Of a DNA stretch of 27,426 nucleotides, positions 15,152 to 22,009 are shown piece after piece. Position 1 is the first letter of the stretch; every line of letters begins with the position of its first letter. This stretch comes from Patescibacteria group bacterium (lineage in GTDB: Bacteria; Patescibacteriota; Dojkabacteria; JAKAPS01; JAJZLI01): assembly GCA_023380695.1 (NCBI GenBank), contig JAMCRT010000019.1, positions 1 to 27,426 on the forward strand, read 5' to 3'. Both the position numbers and the translations under genes were made by a program. The notes under the pieces are model-generated. The model was not told where the DNA came from. It did no database searches and saw nothing but the letters and a program-made list of their open reading frames with translations.

Positions 15152-15504
15152 TTTTCATAATCTTCAATTGAACTTTCAATAACTTCACTGTGTTCCTTAA
15201 ATTTCCAAGTCCAAATTATATTGATTGTAAAATTAACTACTGCACCTATAAATATAACAATAGTATTTGCAATTAAAATTGCATATACACTGTTTGTAAC
15301 AAATGATAAAGTAAGTTTATAAACATATTCAAAAAGCAAGACCTTTGCAATGATATATCCTATAAGTACTGAAAAATGATATTTTAATATTCTAATATAC
15401 CATTTACCTTGTCTTATTTTCTTAAATGTCCAGTTATCATTAATAAAAAAATTTGAAATATTACCAGCCTCAGCAGATATCAGTGTAGCTATTTGAGGTT
15501 TCAT
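15148..15504 (-). CDS. GtrA-family membrane protein, N-terminus without a normal start codon
   Basis: From the first ATG (15504) the protein has 118 residues with three hydrophobic helices and the GtrA feature NFFINDNWTFK (NF.ln..WTF). GtrA proteins are small four-helix membrane proteins that help move lipid-linked sugars, for example glucosyl-undecaprenyl phosphate, across the membrane. The missing first helix is encoded directly upstream in the same frame: RQFFAIVIQYFIVGIIGIF then VDNSVILILSLVFG. No ATG, GTG or TTG occurs there, and the frame is open back to the TAA of the PHP gene (15646-15648). The true start is therefore non-canonical (for example the ATT at 15622-15624, which would give xKINSKKRQFF), or the start codon is lost or misread. 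The PHP gene precedes it in the same frame. Confidence 0.75.
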   Translation of the reverse strand: MKPQIATLISAEAGNISNFFINDNWTFKKIRQGKWYIRILKYHFSVLIGYIIAKVLLFEYVYKLTLSFVTNSVYAILIANTIVIFIGAVVNFTINIIWTWKFKEHSEVIESSIEDYEN

Positions 15505-15645
15505 ACCAAATACTAAAGATAATATAAGTATAACGGAATTATCAACAAATATTCCAATTATACCTACAATAAAATACTGTATTACTATGGCAAAAAATTG
15601 TCGTTTTTTAGAATTTATCTTAATAACTAAAAATAATAAAATTAA

Positions 15646-16428
15646 TTAATTAGTTTCTGATTTATGATCCATCACATACCTTACTAAATTCCTTTTATAC
15701 TTTCTTGGTATTGGTAAAGGATCTAAAAGAAGATGGTAAGAAAAATATGGAATGCCTATATTTCTTTTTGTAAAATTATAGTTGATTTTAATTTTATTAG
15801 ATTTAATATCTTCAATTAAATCGTCCTCATACAGAGTATACGCACTACCAATTACTCTTCCCATATGTGCATCAGAAGATGCAACTATTGGTATTGAATA
15901 TTCACTAGCAATATCTAAAGCTTTTTTATTAGCAGAAGATATTGAGCTGCTTTTCTTTAAAACAGTGCCTTCCTGATATATTAATGTTGCATAATCCATT
16001 GAACCATTATATTCTATTGCAAAAGGAATATCTTTTAAAAGTAGCCCTTCAATAACTTTACGTCCACCAGAATGTCTTCTTGAAAAATTAAATGGATTAA
16101 AAGGATGTGCAATAATTGGAAATCCCCCTTGTGATAATATCTCTTCTGCTGTATGTTCTGGAGTTAAACCTTTCTTTATATTTTTTTTTATATCTAAAGC
16201 CAACATATGACATTTCGAAGTACTAACTTCTGAACCTATACCTACTTCTAATTTATATCCTCTTGATAAAGCATATGATTTTGCAATAATTGAACCTTCA
16301 ATTTTGTTGTGATCAGTAATATATATTTTATTAAAAGATTTTGCATATTCAATATAATCTACTACACTCTCAGGAGACCTAGTTCCATCAGATATATTGG
16401 TATGTAAATGTAAATCAGCTTTTTTCAT
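15646..16428 (-). CDS. PHP-domain metal-dependent phosphoesterase
   Basis: The 260-residue protein carries the four PHP motifs: DLHLHT (5-10), ITDHN (37-41), IAHPF (106-110) and SSDAH (184-188). The spacing fits stand-alone PHP phosphoesterases such as the YciV/TrpH type. These bind two or three metal ions and hydrolyse phosphate esters such as 3',5'-nucleoside bisphosphates or 5' ends of short RNA; the substrate here is unknown. The ATG lies inside the end of the yggT gene (14-base overlap), preceded by GAGGAG at 5 bases spacing, one of the few Shine-Dalgarno-like sites in the window. The reading frame after its TAA continues openly into gtrA. Confidence 0.85.
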   Translation of the reverse strand: MKKADLHLHTNISDGTRSPESVVDYIEYAKSFNKIYITDHNKIEGSIIAKSYALSRGYKLEVGIGSEVSTSKCHMLALDIKKNIKKGLTPEHTAEEILSQGGFPIIAHPFNPFNFSRRHSGGRKVIEGLLLKDIPFAIEYNGSMDYATLIYQEGTVLKKSSSISSANKKALDIASEYSIPIVASSDAHMGRVIGSAYTLYEDDLIEDIKSNKIKINYNFTKRNIGIPYFSYHLLLDPLPIPRKYKRNLVRYVMDHKSETN

Positions 16429-16714
16429 CTCTTCTCCTCATAGATATGTATGTAAGTATCTCTAATATGACAAATCCTGCAATTGTATAAAAAATTAATG
16501 CTGTAATACTATTTGATGAAATACTAAATCTTCCAAATTGAATATTTTTAAACAGTCCAAAAAATGGTGATACCAATGGATAAGATGTGCTATATATAAA
16601 TTTTGCTATAACATTTTGAGGATTTGCACCAAATAATTCAAAAAGAATCCTAAAAACTATAAGTCCTTCAATTATAGAAAATATTATATAAATAATTCTA
16701 TCCGATACATTCAT
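16415..16714 (-). CDS. YggT-family membrane protein
   Basis: The 99-residue protein has two main hydrophobic regions around the YggT core RILFELFGANPQNVIAKFIYSTSYPLVSPFFGLF (R....GA.P.N......Y..S.P...PF..). This is the single-repeat form. YggT/YlmG proteins are integral membrane proteins of unclear function, linked in some bacteria to cell division and in plastids to nucleoid or envelope organisation. It ends in TGA and its 3' end overlaps the PHP gene by 14 bases. A minus-strand TATAAT lies at 16733-16738, 18 bases before the ATG, giving a short leader. Confidence 0.85.
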   Translation of the reverse strand: MNVSDRIIYIIFSIIEGLIVFRILFELFGANPQNVIAKFIYSTSYPLVSPFFGLFKNIQFGRFSISSNSITALIFYTIAGFVILEILTYISMRRRDEKS

Positions 16715-16748
16715 ATTACAAACTTAAATGAAATTATACATATTAATG

Positions 16749-17942
16749 TTATAGCAAACCATTGCGTTTTACAATATTAGAGAAATCTTTTCCAGATCTT
16801 TTTAAAATCCTCTTTTCATTTTTGATAAAAGCTAAACCAAATTTTGCATTAAATCCATCAAGCCATTCAAAATTATCAATGAGTGTCCAATAAAAATATC
16901 CTTTAACAGGAATACCATTTTTTATTGCCCTATAAACTGAAGATAAATATTCATTGATATATTTACTTCTTATTTTGTCTGTGGGATCAGAAATACCATT
17001 TTCAGTTATATATATATCTTTCTTATATCTTTTATATAGTACCTGTAAAACATTGAATATACTCTCAGGATAGAAATTATATGATTGTTTATTATTTTTA
17101 TCTGAATATTCAATAGATACACTACTATGTAATGAAACATTTTTATGAAAAAGAGAAATTTCTTCATAAAAGTAAAAATTCAATCCTATAAAATCTAGAT
17201 AATCTTTTATATGATCTAGAAAAGAATAATTCAAAATATAATCTAATAATTTGCAATATACAAAACTAATAATATCCATAGATTTTAAATAAGATATATT
17301 TTGAGATACAGATATTTGAGGTTGATCCCATTCATATTTCTCATATATCTCTTTAATCTTCCTATATGTACCAATGTGAGCTTTTTCAAGATTACGTTTA
17401 ACTGCAAAAAATTTGAAGACATTCTTTTTGCAAGGTGGCCAATAACCTCTAAGATAAGATAAAGAAGCAAAAAGAACGGGTTCATTAATAGTTATGAAAT
17501 ATTTTACATTTCCTTGGAGATTCTCAGCTATAAATTCAGAAAATCTTACAAAATATTTTATTGTCTGTTTATTTTCAAACCCACCTATTTTTTCAACCCA
17601 TAAAGGCAGAGTAAAATGAAAAAGAGTGACAAATGGTTCTATTCCATTTTCATTTAATCTTATTATTAAATCTTTATAGTAATCCAAAGCTTTAATATCC
17701 CACATACCCTCTTGAGGTTCAATTCTTGCCCACTCAATAGAAAACCTATAAGAGTTAAGATTAATTGATTTCATAAGTTCTATGTCTTCTGGATATCTTT
17801 TGAATGAATCACAAGCAATACCAGCAGATGTAATGTTTTGATTTTTAGCCCACACTTCCCAATTACTATTATCATTCCCACCCTCAACCTGATATGCAGA
17901 TGTTGCAGTACCCCATTTAAAATCATTTGGAAATTTTTTCAT
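16749..17942 (-). CDS. Glycoside hydrolase family 1 (beta-glucosidase-like)
   Basis: The 397-residue protein is a GH1 enzyme. It has FKWGTATSAYQVEGG at the N-terminus, SYRFSIEWARIEP, TLFHFTLPLWV, the acid/base motif TINEPV (E154) and the nucleophile motif YITENGI (E314), then YFYWTLIDNFEWLDGFNAKFGL near the C-terminus. GH1 enzymes hydrolyse beta-glucosides, beta-galactosides or their 6-phosphates. The N-terminal QVEGG and the absence of a clear 6-phosphate-binding pattern do not settle the substrate. It is shorter than typical GH1 proteins (440-480), mainly in the middle part, yet both catalytic Glu residues are kept. It starts 2 bases after the GlsB-like gene stop, so they form an operon. 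Confidence 0.9.
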   Translation of the reverse strand: MKKFPNDFKWGTATSAYQVEGGNDNSNWEVWAKNQNITSAGIACDSFKRYPEDIELMKSINLNSYRFSIEWARIEPQEGMWDIKALDYYKDLIIRLNENGIEPFVTLFHFTLPLWVEKIGGFENKQTIKYFVRFSEFIAENLQGNVKYFITINEPVLFASLSYLRGYWPPCKKNVFKFFAVKRNLEKAHIGTYRKIKEIYEKYEWDQPQISVSQNISYLKSMDIISFVYCKLLDYILNYSFLDHIKDYLDFIGLNFYFYEEISLFHKNVSLHSSVSIEYSDKNNKQSYNFYPESIFNVLQVLYKRYKKDIYITENGISDPTDKIRSKYINEYLSSVYRAIKNGIPVKGYFYWTLIDNFEWLDGFNAKFGLAFIKNEKRILKRSGKDFSNIVKRNGLL

Positions 17943-17944
17943 AA

Positions 17945-18184
17945 CTATTCTGCCTTATTAATTACAAATTTAAAAATATATAATATTAGTAAAGCAAAGA
18001 TAATCGATAATATAGATGAATAAAAAATATTGGAATTTATAAATGAAGTCCAGAGTAAACCACCTATTAGAGATCCTATTATCCCTACTATTATATATAG
18101 AAATAACCCACCACTAGTTTTAAACTTTTTGGAAAAAATTATACCTTCTATTATCCCAACTATTATATATAAATATACTCCCAT
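17945..18184 (-). CDS. GlsB/YeaQ/YmgE-type small membrane protein
   Basis: The 79-residue protein has three hydrophobic helices with the Gly pattern YIIVGIIEGIIFSKKFKTSGGLFLYIIVGIIGSLIGGLLW. This is the hallmark of the transglycosylase-associated (GlsB/YeaQ/YmgE) family, whose members are stress-linked small membrane proteins of unknown mechanism. It is the first gene of a pair with the GH1 enzyme (2-base gap). A minus-strand TATATT ends 7 bases before the ATG, consistent with a leaderless start. Confidence 0.75.
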   Translation of the reverse strand: MGVYLYIIVGIIEGIIFSKKFKTSGGLFLYIIVGIIGSLIGGLLWTSFINSNIFYSSILSIIFALLILYIFKFVINKAE

Positions 18185-18191
18185 ATCAAAA

Positions 18192-18197
18192 AATATA
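18192..18197 (-). promoter_or_regulatory. -10 element (TATATT) of the GlsB-like/GH1 operon
   Basis: On the minus strand TATATT is followed by 7 bases and the ATG at 18184. The -35 region is weak. Confidence 0.4.
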
Positions 18198-18204
18198 ATT
18201 GATT

Positions 18205-18549
18205 TTACTTCTTCTTACTAGTTTTTTTTATTGGAGCACTTGGTTTTGTTTTACTAACTGGTTTACTTTTTCTAACTGTTTTTTTTCTGGAAACACTTTT
18301 CTTTACACTAACAGCCTCATTTTCTATTGTATTTTGTGTTTTTACATTTACTCCTTTTGTTTTCATATTAAGAATGACATTATTTACAATTGATACTCCA
18401 ACAAATGCATTTGTAAGAAAAATAATAGCTATCAGTAAAATAATAATCTCAATATATACAATTGGAAAAGACAATCCTATTGCTAAAAGAAGGAATCCTG
18501 ACAGGAAATATATTATTCGTGAGTTAAATGTTAATTTGTTATTATTCAT
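18205..18549 (-). CDS. Two-span membrane protein with Lys/Ser/Thr-rich tail
   Basis: The 114-residue protein has two hydrophobic helices (~10-28 and ~30-50) followed by a long cytoplasmic tail. The tail is rich in Lys, Ser, Thr and Val (KKSVSRKKTVRKSKPVSKTKPS and a KKTSKKK end) and resembles AT-hook- or histone-H1-like basic tails. The membrane part is reminiscent of DUF2892-type two-helix proteins, but the match is weak. A basic tail on a membrane anchor could bind nucleic acid or phospholipid head groups; this is inference. The promoter (18557-18586) has both boxes. No functional link to neighbours is visible. Confidence 0.6.
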   Translation of the reverse strand: MNNNKLTFNSRIIYFLSGFLLLAIGLSFPIVYIEIIILLIAIIFLTNAFVGVSIVNNVILNMKTKGVNVKTQNTIENEAVSVKKSVSRKKTVRKSKPVSKTKPSAPIKKTSKKK

Positions 18550-18556
18550 ATGTGAA

Positions 18557-18586
18557 ATGATATCATAAAAATTATAATTTATACAA
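18557..18586 (-). promoter_or_regulatory. Leaderless promoter of the Lys-tailed membrane gene
   Basis: On the minus strand TTGTAT (18581-18586), an 18-base spacer and TATCAT (18557-18562) precede the ATG at 18549 by 7 bases. Confidence 0.5.
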
Positions 18587-18600
18587 TAAAGAAATTATAA

Positions 18601-19242
18601 CTACCTAAATTGTAACTTTAATGTATTTAAATCATCCCTCCATTTATACCCATCAAACCATTCTCCACCTCTAAATTGTAATTTATATAAGGATTCCTTT
18701 TTATAAACTGAACCTAGATATACATATTTAATATCATGATCTTTTGCATATTCTAATACTTTGCTCATCATTCCCAATCCTAAATCTCTATCATTTAAAT
18801 CTAAATCATAAAATGGGTATGAATAATGAATAATGTCCTTATTCATAAATGATATTGCAAAACCGACAGATTTATTATCTTTTCTAAATTCAAAAACATA
18901 GTTAAAATTCAAATTATCCTGTTTAGTAAAGATTTCCGCAATTTTATATGCACTAAATACTCCCTTTCCAAATTTTTCAGCATAAAAAGATGCCCCCATT
19001 TTTTGTATAGAATACGTATAGTTAGAATATGGAAGTTTCTTTACAATACATTTAACACTGGCCTCTTTTCTAAGAATCCTTCTATTCTCAGAAGATAATT
19101 CAAATTTACTGATATTAACTCTCAAACCTTTTATTTTATGCATAACACCAACACCTATTCTCGTAAAAACATACCCTTCATTATATAAAAGTGTTATGTC
19201 ATCTGATTTTGTAGCAATTTTTTTATCAAAATATTCATACAT
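18601..19242 (-). CDS. Bpt/ATE-like aminoacyl-tRNA-protein transferase homologue
   Basis: The 213-residue protein resembles bacterial aspartate/glutamate leucyltransferase (Bpt) and eukaryotic arginyltransferase ATE1. NEGYVFTRIGVGVMHKIKGLRVNISKFELSSENRRILRK matches the family segment GFRRS...C..C.P.R......F.PSRSQRR.L.. The C-terminal GNAT-like half has SYPFYDLDLNDRDLGLGMMSKVLEYAKDHDIKYVYLGSVY, matching Y.F..P....LSLG......EI.......YLYLGY. Such enzymes attach an amino acid from tRNA to the N-terminus of proteins, marking them for degradation. The N-terminal Cys-x-x-Cys of Bpt and ATE1 is missing, so activity or tRNA choice may differ. It is monocistronic and divergent from the hexokinase-like gene across 57 bases. 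Confidence 0.65.
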   Translation of the reverse strand: MYEYFDKKIATKSDDITLLYNEGYVFTRIGVGVMHKIKGLRVNISKFELSSENRRILRKEASVKCIVKKLPYSNYTYSIQKMGASFYAEKFGKGVFSAYKIAEIFTKQDNLNFNYVFEFRKDNKSVGFAISFMNKDIIHYSYPFYDLDLNDRDLGLGMMSKVLEYAKDHDIKYVYLGSVYKKESLYKLQFRGGEWFDGYKWRDDLNTLKLQFR

Positions 19243-19248
19243 ATAAGG

Positions 19249-19254
19249 ATTATA
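19249..19254 (-). promoter_or_regulatory. -10 element (TATAAT) of the Bpt-like gene
   Basis: A consensus minus-strand TATAAT lies 6 bases before the ATG at 19242. It shares the 57-base divergent region with the promoter at 19265-19293. Confidence 0.6.
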
Positions 19255-19264
19255 CTAGATAAAC

Positions 19265-19293
19265 TTATCATTTAAAAACAAAGCTTGTATAAT
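19265..19293 (+). promoter_or_regulatory. Leaderless promoter of the hexokinase-like gene
   Basis: TTATCA (19265-19270), a 17-base spacer and TATAAT (19288-19293) are followed by 6 bases and ATG 19300. The -10 box lies inside the longer frame that starts at TTG 19285, so that TTG cannot be the start on this transcript. Confidence 0.65.
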
Positions 19294-19299
19294 ATCAAA

Positions 19300-20226
19300 A
19301 TGAAAGATATCAAAAATTCAATTACAAAAAATTCAAAAATCGTATCTTCCTTTATAGAAAATATTCAAGTAATAAACTATATACCCAAAGATCAAATGAA
19401 AGAAGATAATGAAATTAAAACTATTTTGGGTATAGGAGGAACTCATATTTACTATGGCAAAGTAAAAAATACCAAAATTATAAGGGAAAATATATTACCT
19501 TTACCTAAAGTAGAAACATTTTTTAAAGATATAATTGATTATGGAGTAAAACTTTCATACTTTGATAAAAACACATTAAAGATAAATTGTATATTTTCAT
19601 ATCCATTCAAAAGTATAGAAAAGGATAATTTTATTGATGGTTTCTTTGAAAAACTAGATTATAGTGGGAAAAAAATTCCATTTGAAGATACAAATTTTTT
19701 TGTATCAGAAAAATTAAAACAATATATAAACTGGAAAATAAATTTTAATATATTAAATGACTCTGTTAGTACTAATCTATTTAATATCAATAAATACAGA
19801 GACTATGATATGCATATATCAGTAATCTCCGGAACAGGAGTAAATGTATCTTTTACAAAAGGCATCAAAATTATAAATTCAGAAATAGGCAGAGCAAGAA
19901 TTCTAAAAGATGAAATAACAGGTAAATTTGTACCTATAGAGTCTATGACTTCATTTAATAATATTTGCAGATTATCAAAAAAATATAATATTGACAAAGA
20001 GATATTAAAAGAAAGATCTGCAGGAATTATAGCTTCTATAGTTATAGGAATAACAAATAACACAAAGAATATAAAAAATGTTGCCATAATAGCTCAAGGG
20101 TCATTTATAACAAAAGATGAAAAGTATTTCCAAAATTTAAATATACTGTTATCAAAATATTTAAAAAAAGATTTTATATTTTATAAAGATAATAAAGCTG
20201 ATATAAAAGGAGCATCACTACTGTAA
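19300..20226 (+). CDS. Hexokinase-like ASKHA-fold sugar kinase
   Basis: The 308-residue protein shows the ordered motifs of the sugar kinase/Hsp70/actin fold. Phosphate-1 loop LGIGGT (43-48) is followed by ILNDSVST (152-158, with the likely catalytic Asp154 in the ND segment), phosphate-2 SGTGVN (177-182), adenosine motif IAQGS (264-268) and DNKADIKGASLL at the C-terminus. The last resembles the hexokinase SGKGAA end. It probably phosphorylates a hexose such as glucose with ATP, which would fit the glycosidases nearby. The protein is shorter than eukaryotic hexokinases and diverged, so substrate is uncertain. The start is set at ATG 19300 by the promoter. The next gene begins within its stop (TAATG). 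Confidence 0.7.
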   Translation: MKDIKNSITKNSKIVSSFIENIQVINYIPKDQMKEDNEIKTILGIGGTHIYYGKVKNTKIIRENILPLPKVETFFKDIIDYGVKLSYFDKNTLKINCIFSYPFKSIEKDNFIDGFFEKLDYSGKKIPFEDTNFFVSEKLKQYINWKINFNILNDSVSTNLFNINKYRDYDMHISVISGTGVNVSFTKGIKIINSEIGRARILKDEITGKFVPIESMTSFNNICRLSKKYNIDKEILKERSAGIIASIVIGITNNTKNIKNVAIIAQGSFITKDEKYFQNLNILLSKYLKKDFIFYKDNKADIKGASLL

Positions 20227-20999
20227 TGAAAATTGAGGCCAAAGATTTTAACTTGAAATATACACTAGAGTGTGGACAATTTTTCCATTTTAAAAAACTA
20301 GACAATGATACATATATAGTAGTAATAAAAGATAAAATAGTAAAAATTAAACAAAGTAAAAATATATTATATATAGAAAGTTTCCCAAAAATATCAGAAA
20401 ATGAAATAAGGGAGTTTTTTAATCTCAATATAGATTACAGAGAAATTATAGATTATTTAATCAAGAAAGATCCCAATTTGGAAAACATGATAATGCAATA
20501 TTTTGGACTTAGAATCATTAATCAAGACATTGAAGAATGTCTATTTTCATATATATTATCAAGCTTTAATTCTGTAAAAAAAGTTATGCTATCAATAGAT
20601 TTATTATCTTCGTATTTAGGAGAAAAGATAAAAAATGATATATTTGCATTTCCTACTATAGAAAAAATTAAAAGCGCAAATATTGAAACATTGAAATTAG
20701 CAAAAACTGGATTTAGAGCAAATTATATAAAAAATACAGCAAAAATAATCCTAGAAAGAGATATAGATTTATATAAAAAAGAATATAATATTAAAGATAC
20801 ATTGATGAGTTTTCCTGGAATAGGAGATAAAATATCAGATTGTATTATGCTTTATTCATATAAATTATATAATGTATTTCCTAAAGATGTATGGATATTA
20901 AGATTTTTAGAAGGAAAAAACAATTACCTTGAAATGTTTCAAAAATATGGAGGATGGGCTCAAATATATATTTACTCAAGTATGCGTAATAGAAAATAA
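20226..20999 (+). CDS. ogg: 8-oxoguanine DNA glycosylase/AP lyase, OGG1 type
   Basis: The 257-residue protein is an HhH-GPD base-excision glycosylase of the OGG1 type. LECGQFFHF (14-22) matches the N-terminal GQ.FRW segment. CLFSYILSSFNSVKKV matches the family's SSNNNI region, and the hairpin PGIGDKISDC (197-206) holds the catalytic lysine K202. PKDVWI (219-224) gives the conserved Asp D221, and GWAQIYIY ends the fold. It removes oxidised guanine opposite cytosine and nicks the backbone. It is slightly short of typical OGG1 (300+), but all key residues are present. It is translationally coupled to the kinase gene (TAATG). Its 3' end overlaps the convergent membrane gene by 24 bases. Confidence 0.85.
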   Translation: MKIEAKDFNLKYTLECGQFFHFKKLDNDTYIVVIKDKIVKIKQSKNILYIESFPKISENEIREFFNLNIDYREIIDYLIKKDPNLENMIMQYFGLRIINQDIEECLFSYILSSFNSVKKVMLSIDLLSSYLGEKIKNDIFAFPTIEKIKSANIETLKLAKTGFRANYIKNTAKIILERDIDLYKKEYNIKDTLMSFPGIGDKISDCIMLYSYKLYNVFPKDVWILRFLEGKNNYLEMFQKYGGWAQIYIYSSMRNRK

Positions 21000-21911
21000 C
21001 TTCTTATCATCCCTTAGAGACAAGAAAATTCCTGTCCAAAATGCAGATGAATATACTGCAAGAACACCTAAGATAAATATTATTATAAAAAATCCTATAG
21101 CAATTAATGGATAAATAAATGGACTACCTATTAAGACATTTAGACTTTGCAAAACACTCAAAACTATGTATTCCAAAAAATTAGAAATTAAATATAAAAC
21201 TAGAAGTGTAATAATGTAAAATAAAGTAATATTTGTAAACAAAGAAAAATTCTTTTTTACCAAAGAAAATGAAAATCTAAATGCATCAACAATATCCATA
21301 TTTTCAACAAGCACCAGTCTCATACCAATATATGCAATAGAAAATGCATATATTAAAATAATTATACCTAAAATCAAATCTAATATTAGAAATAAAGAAT
21401 TTATATTTACAAGTGTTACTGCAATCATCATAAAGATAAAGAATACTATTAAAAATGTAATTACAAATAAAAGTGAATAAATAAAATAATTACTCCAAGA
21501 TTTTACTCCATTTTTCCAATATTCACCAAAGTTTCCTTTATGTTCCCAATTTTTTTTATTAGCTAATGTTTTTATTATAGTAGCAGATGCTGCCACTGTA
21601 AAATATATTGTTGCAATAATATATACAGCAAGAATAACAATAAATAGAATAAGGCCATTTGACGGTAAATGTTTTATAAGATTAATAAAATAAAATACCC
21701 ATTTCATTAGCATCACACTACTAGAGGATGTATGTGAAATCAGATTATGCGGAAGGACTACTTTTGGAGGAGTTATAAATTGAAATATTTCAAAAACTGT
21801 TGAAAAAATAATTGATATAATACCAAGATATAGTATATAGATATTTTTTGATATTAAGAATAATGCTCTATGTGCAATAGATAAAAGTTCATTTAATGTA
21901 AACACTTTCAT
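20976..21911 (-). CDS. Polytopic membrane protein of unknown function (about 6 helices)
   Basis: The 311-residue protein has six long hydrophobic helices separated by short loops. The motif HKGNFGEYWKNGVKSWSNYFIYSLLFV and the segment GMRLVLVENMDIVDAFRFSFSLVKKNF resemble the DUF975/glycerophosphodiester-phosphodiesterase membrane-domain type of protein. In these, an RL.....A.R.S..L.K.N. signature lies before the last pair of helices. Function is unknown. A good promoter (TTGATA, 17, TATAAT, 7, ATG) precedes it, divergent from rpoD across 98 bases. The gene overlaps ogg at the 3' end by 24 bases. Confidence 0.65.
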   Translation of the reverse strand: MKVFTLNELLSIAHRALFLISKNIYILYLGIISIIFSTVFEIFQFITPPKVVLPHNLISHTSSSSVMLMKWVFYFINLIKHLPSNGLILFIVILAVYIIATIYFTVAASATIIKTLANKKNWEHKGNFGEYWKNGVKSWSNYFIYSLLFVITFLIVFFIFMMIAVTLVNINSLFLILDLILGIIILIYAFSIAYIGMRLVLVENMDIVDAFRFSFSLVKKNFSLFTNITLFYIITLLVLYLISNFLEYIVLSVLQSLNVLIGSPFIYPLIAIGFFIIIFILGVLAVYSSAFWTGIFLSLRDDKKLFSITHT

Positions 21912-21918
21912 ATAAAAG

Positions 21919-21947
21919 ATTATATATACTAAAAACTATAATATCAA
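21919..21947 (-). promoter_or_regulatory. Sigma-70-like leaderless promoter of the six-helix membrane gene
   Basis: On the minus strand TTGATA (21942-21947), 17 bases and TATAAT (21919-21924) precede the ATG at 21911 by 7 bases. Confidence 0.65.
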
Positions 21948-21994
21948 ATTCACATATTTGCTAATACATAATATAATAACACTCTATACAATTA

Positions 21995-22003
21995 TGCTAT
22001 AAT
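21995..22003 (+). promoter_or_regulatory. Extended -10 leaderless promoter of rpoD
   Basis: TGcTATAAT ends 6 bases before the ATG at 22010. No -35 box is obvious, as expected for an extended -10 promoter. Confidence 0.6.
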
Positions 22004-22009
22004 ACTTCT

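Noticed and set aside
19285..19299. TTG start giving MYNIKMKD for the kinase
   Set aside because: The promoter -10 box lies inside this extension, so the mRNA should begin at ATG 19300.
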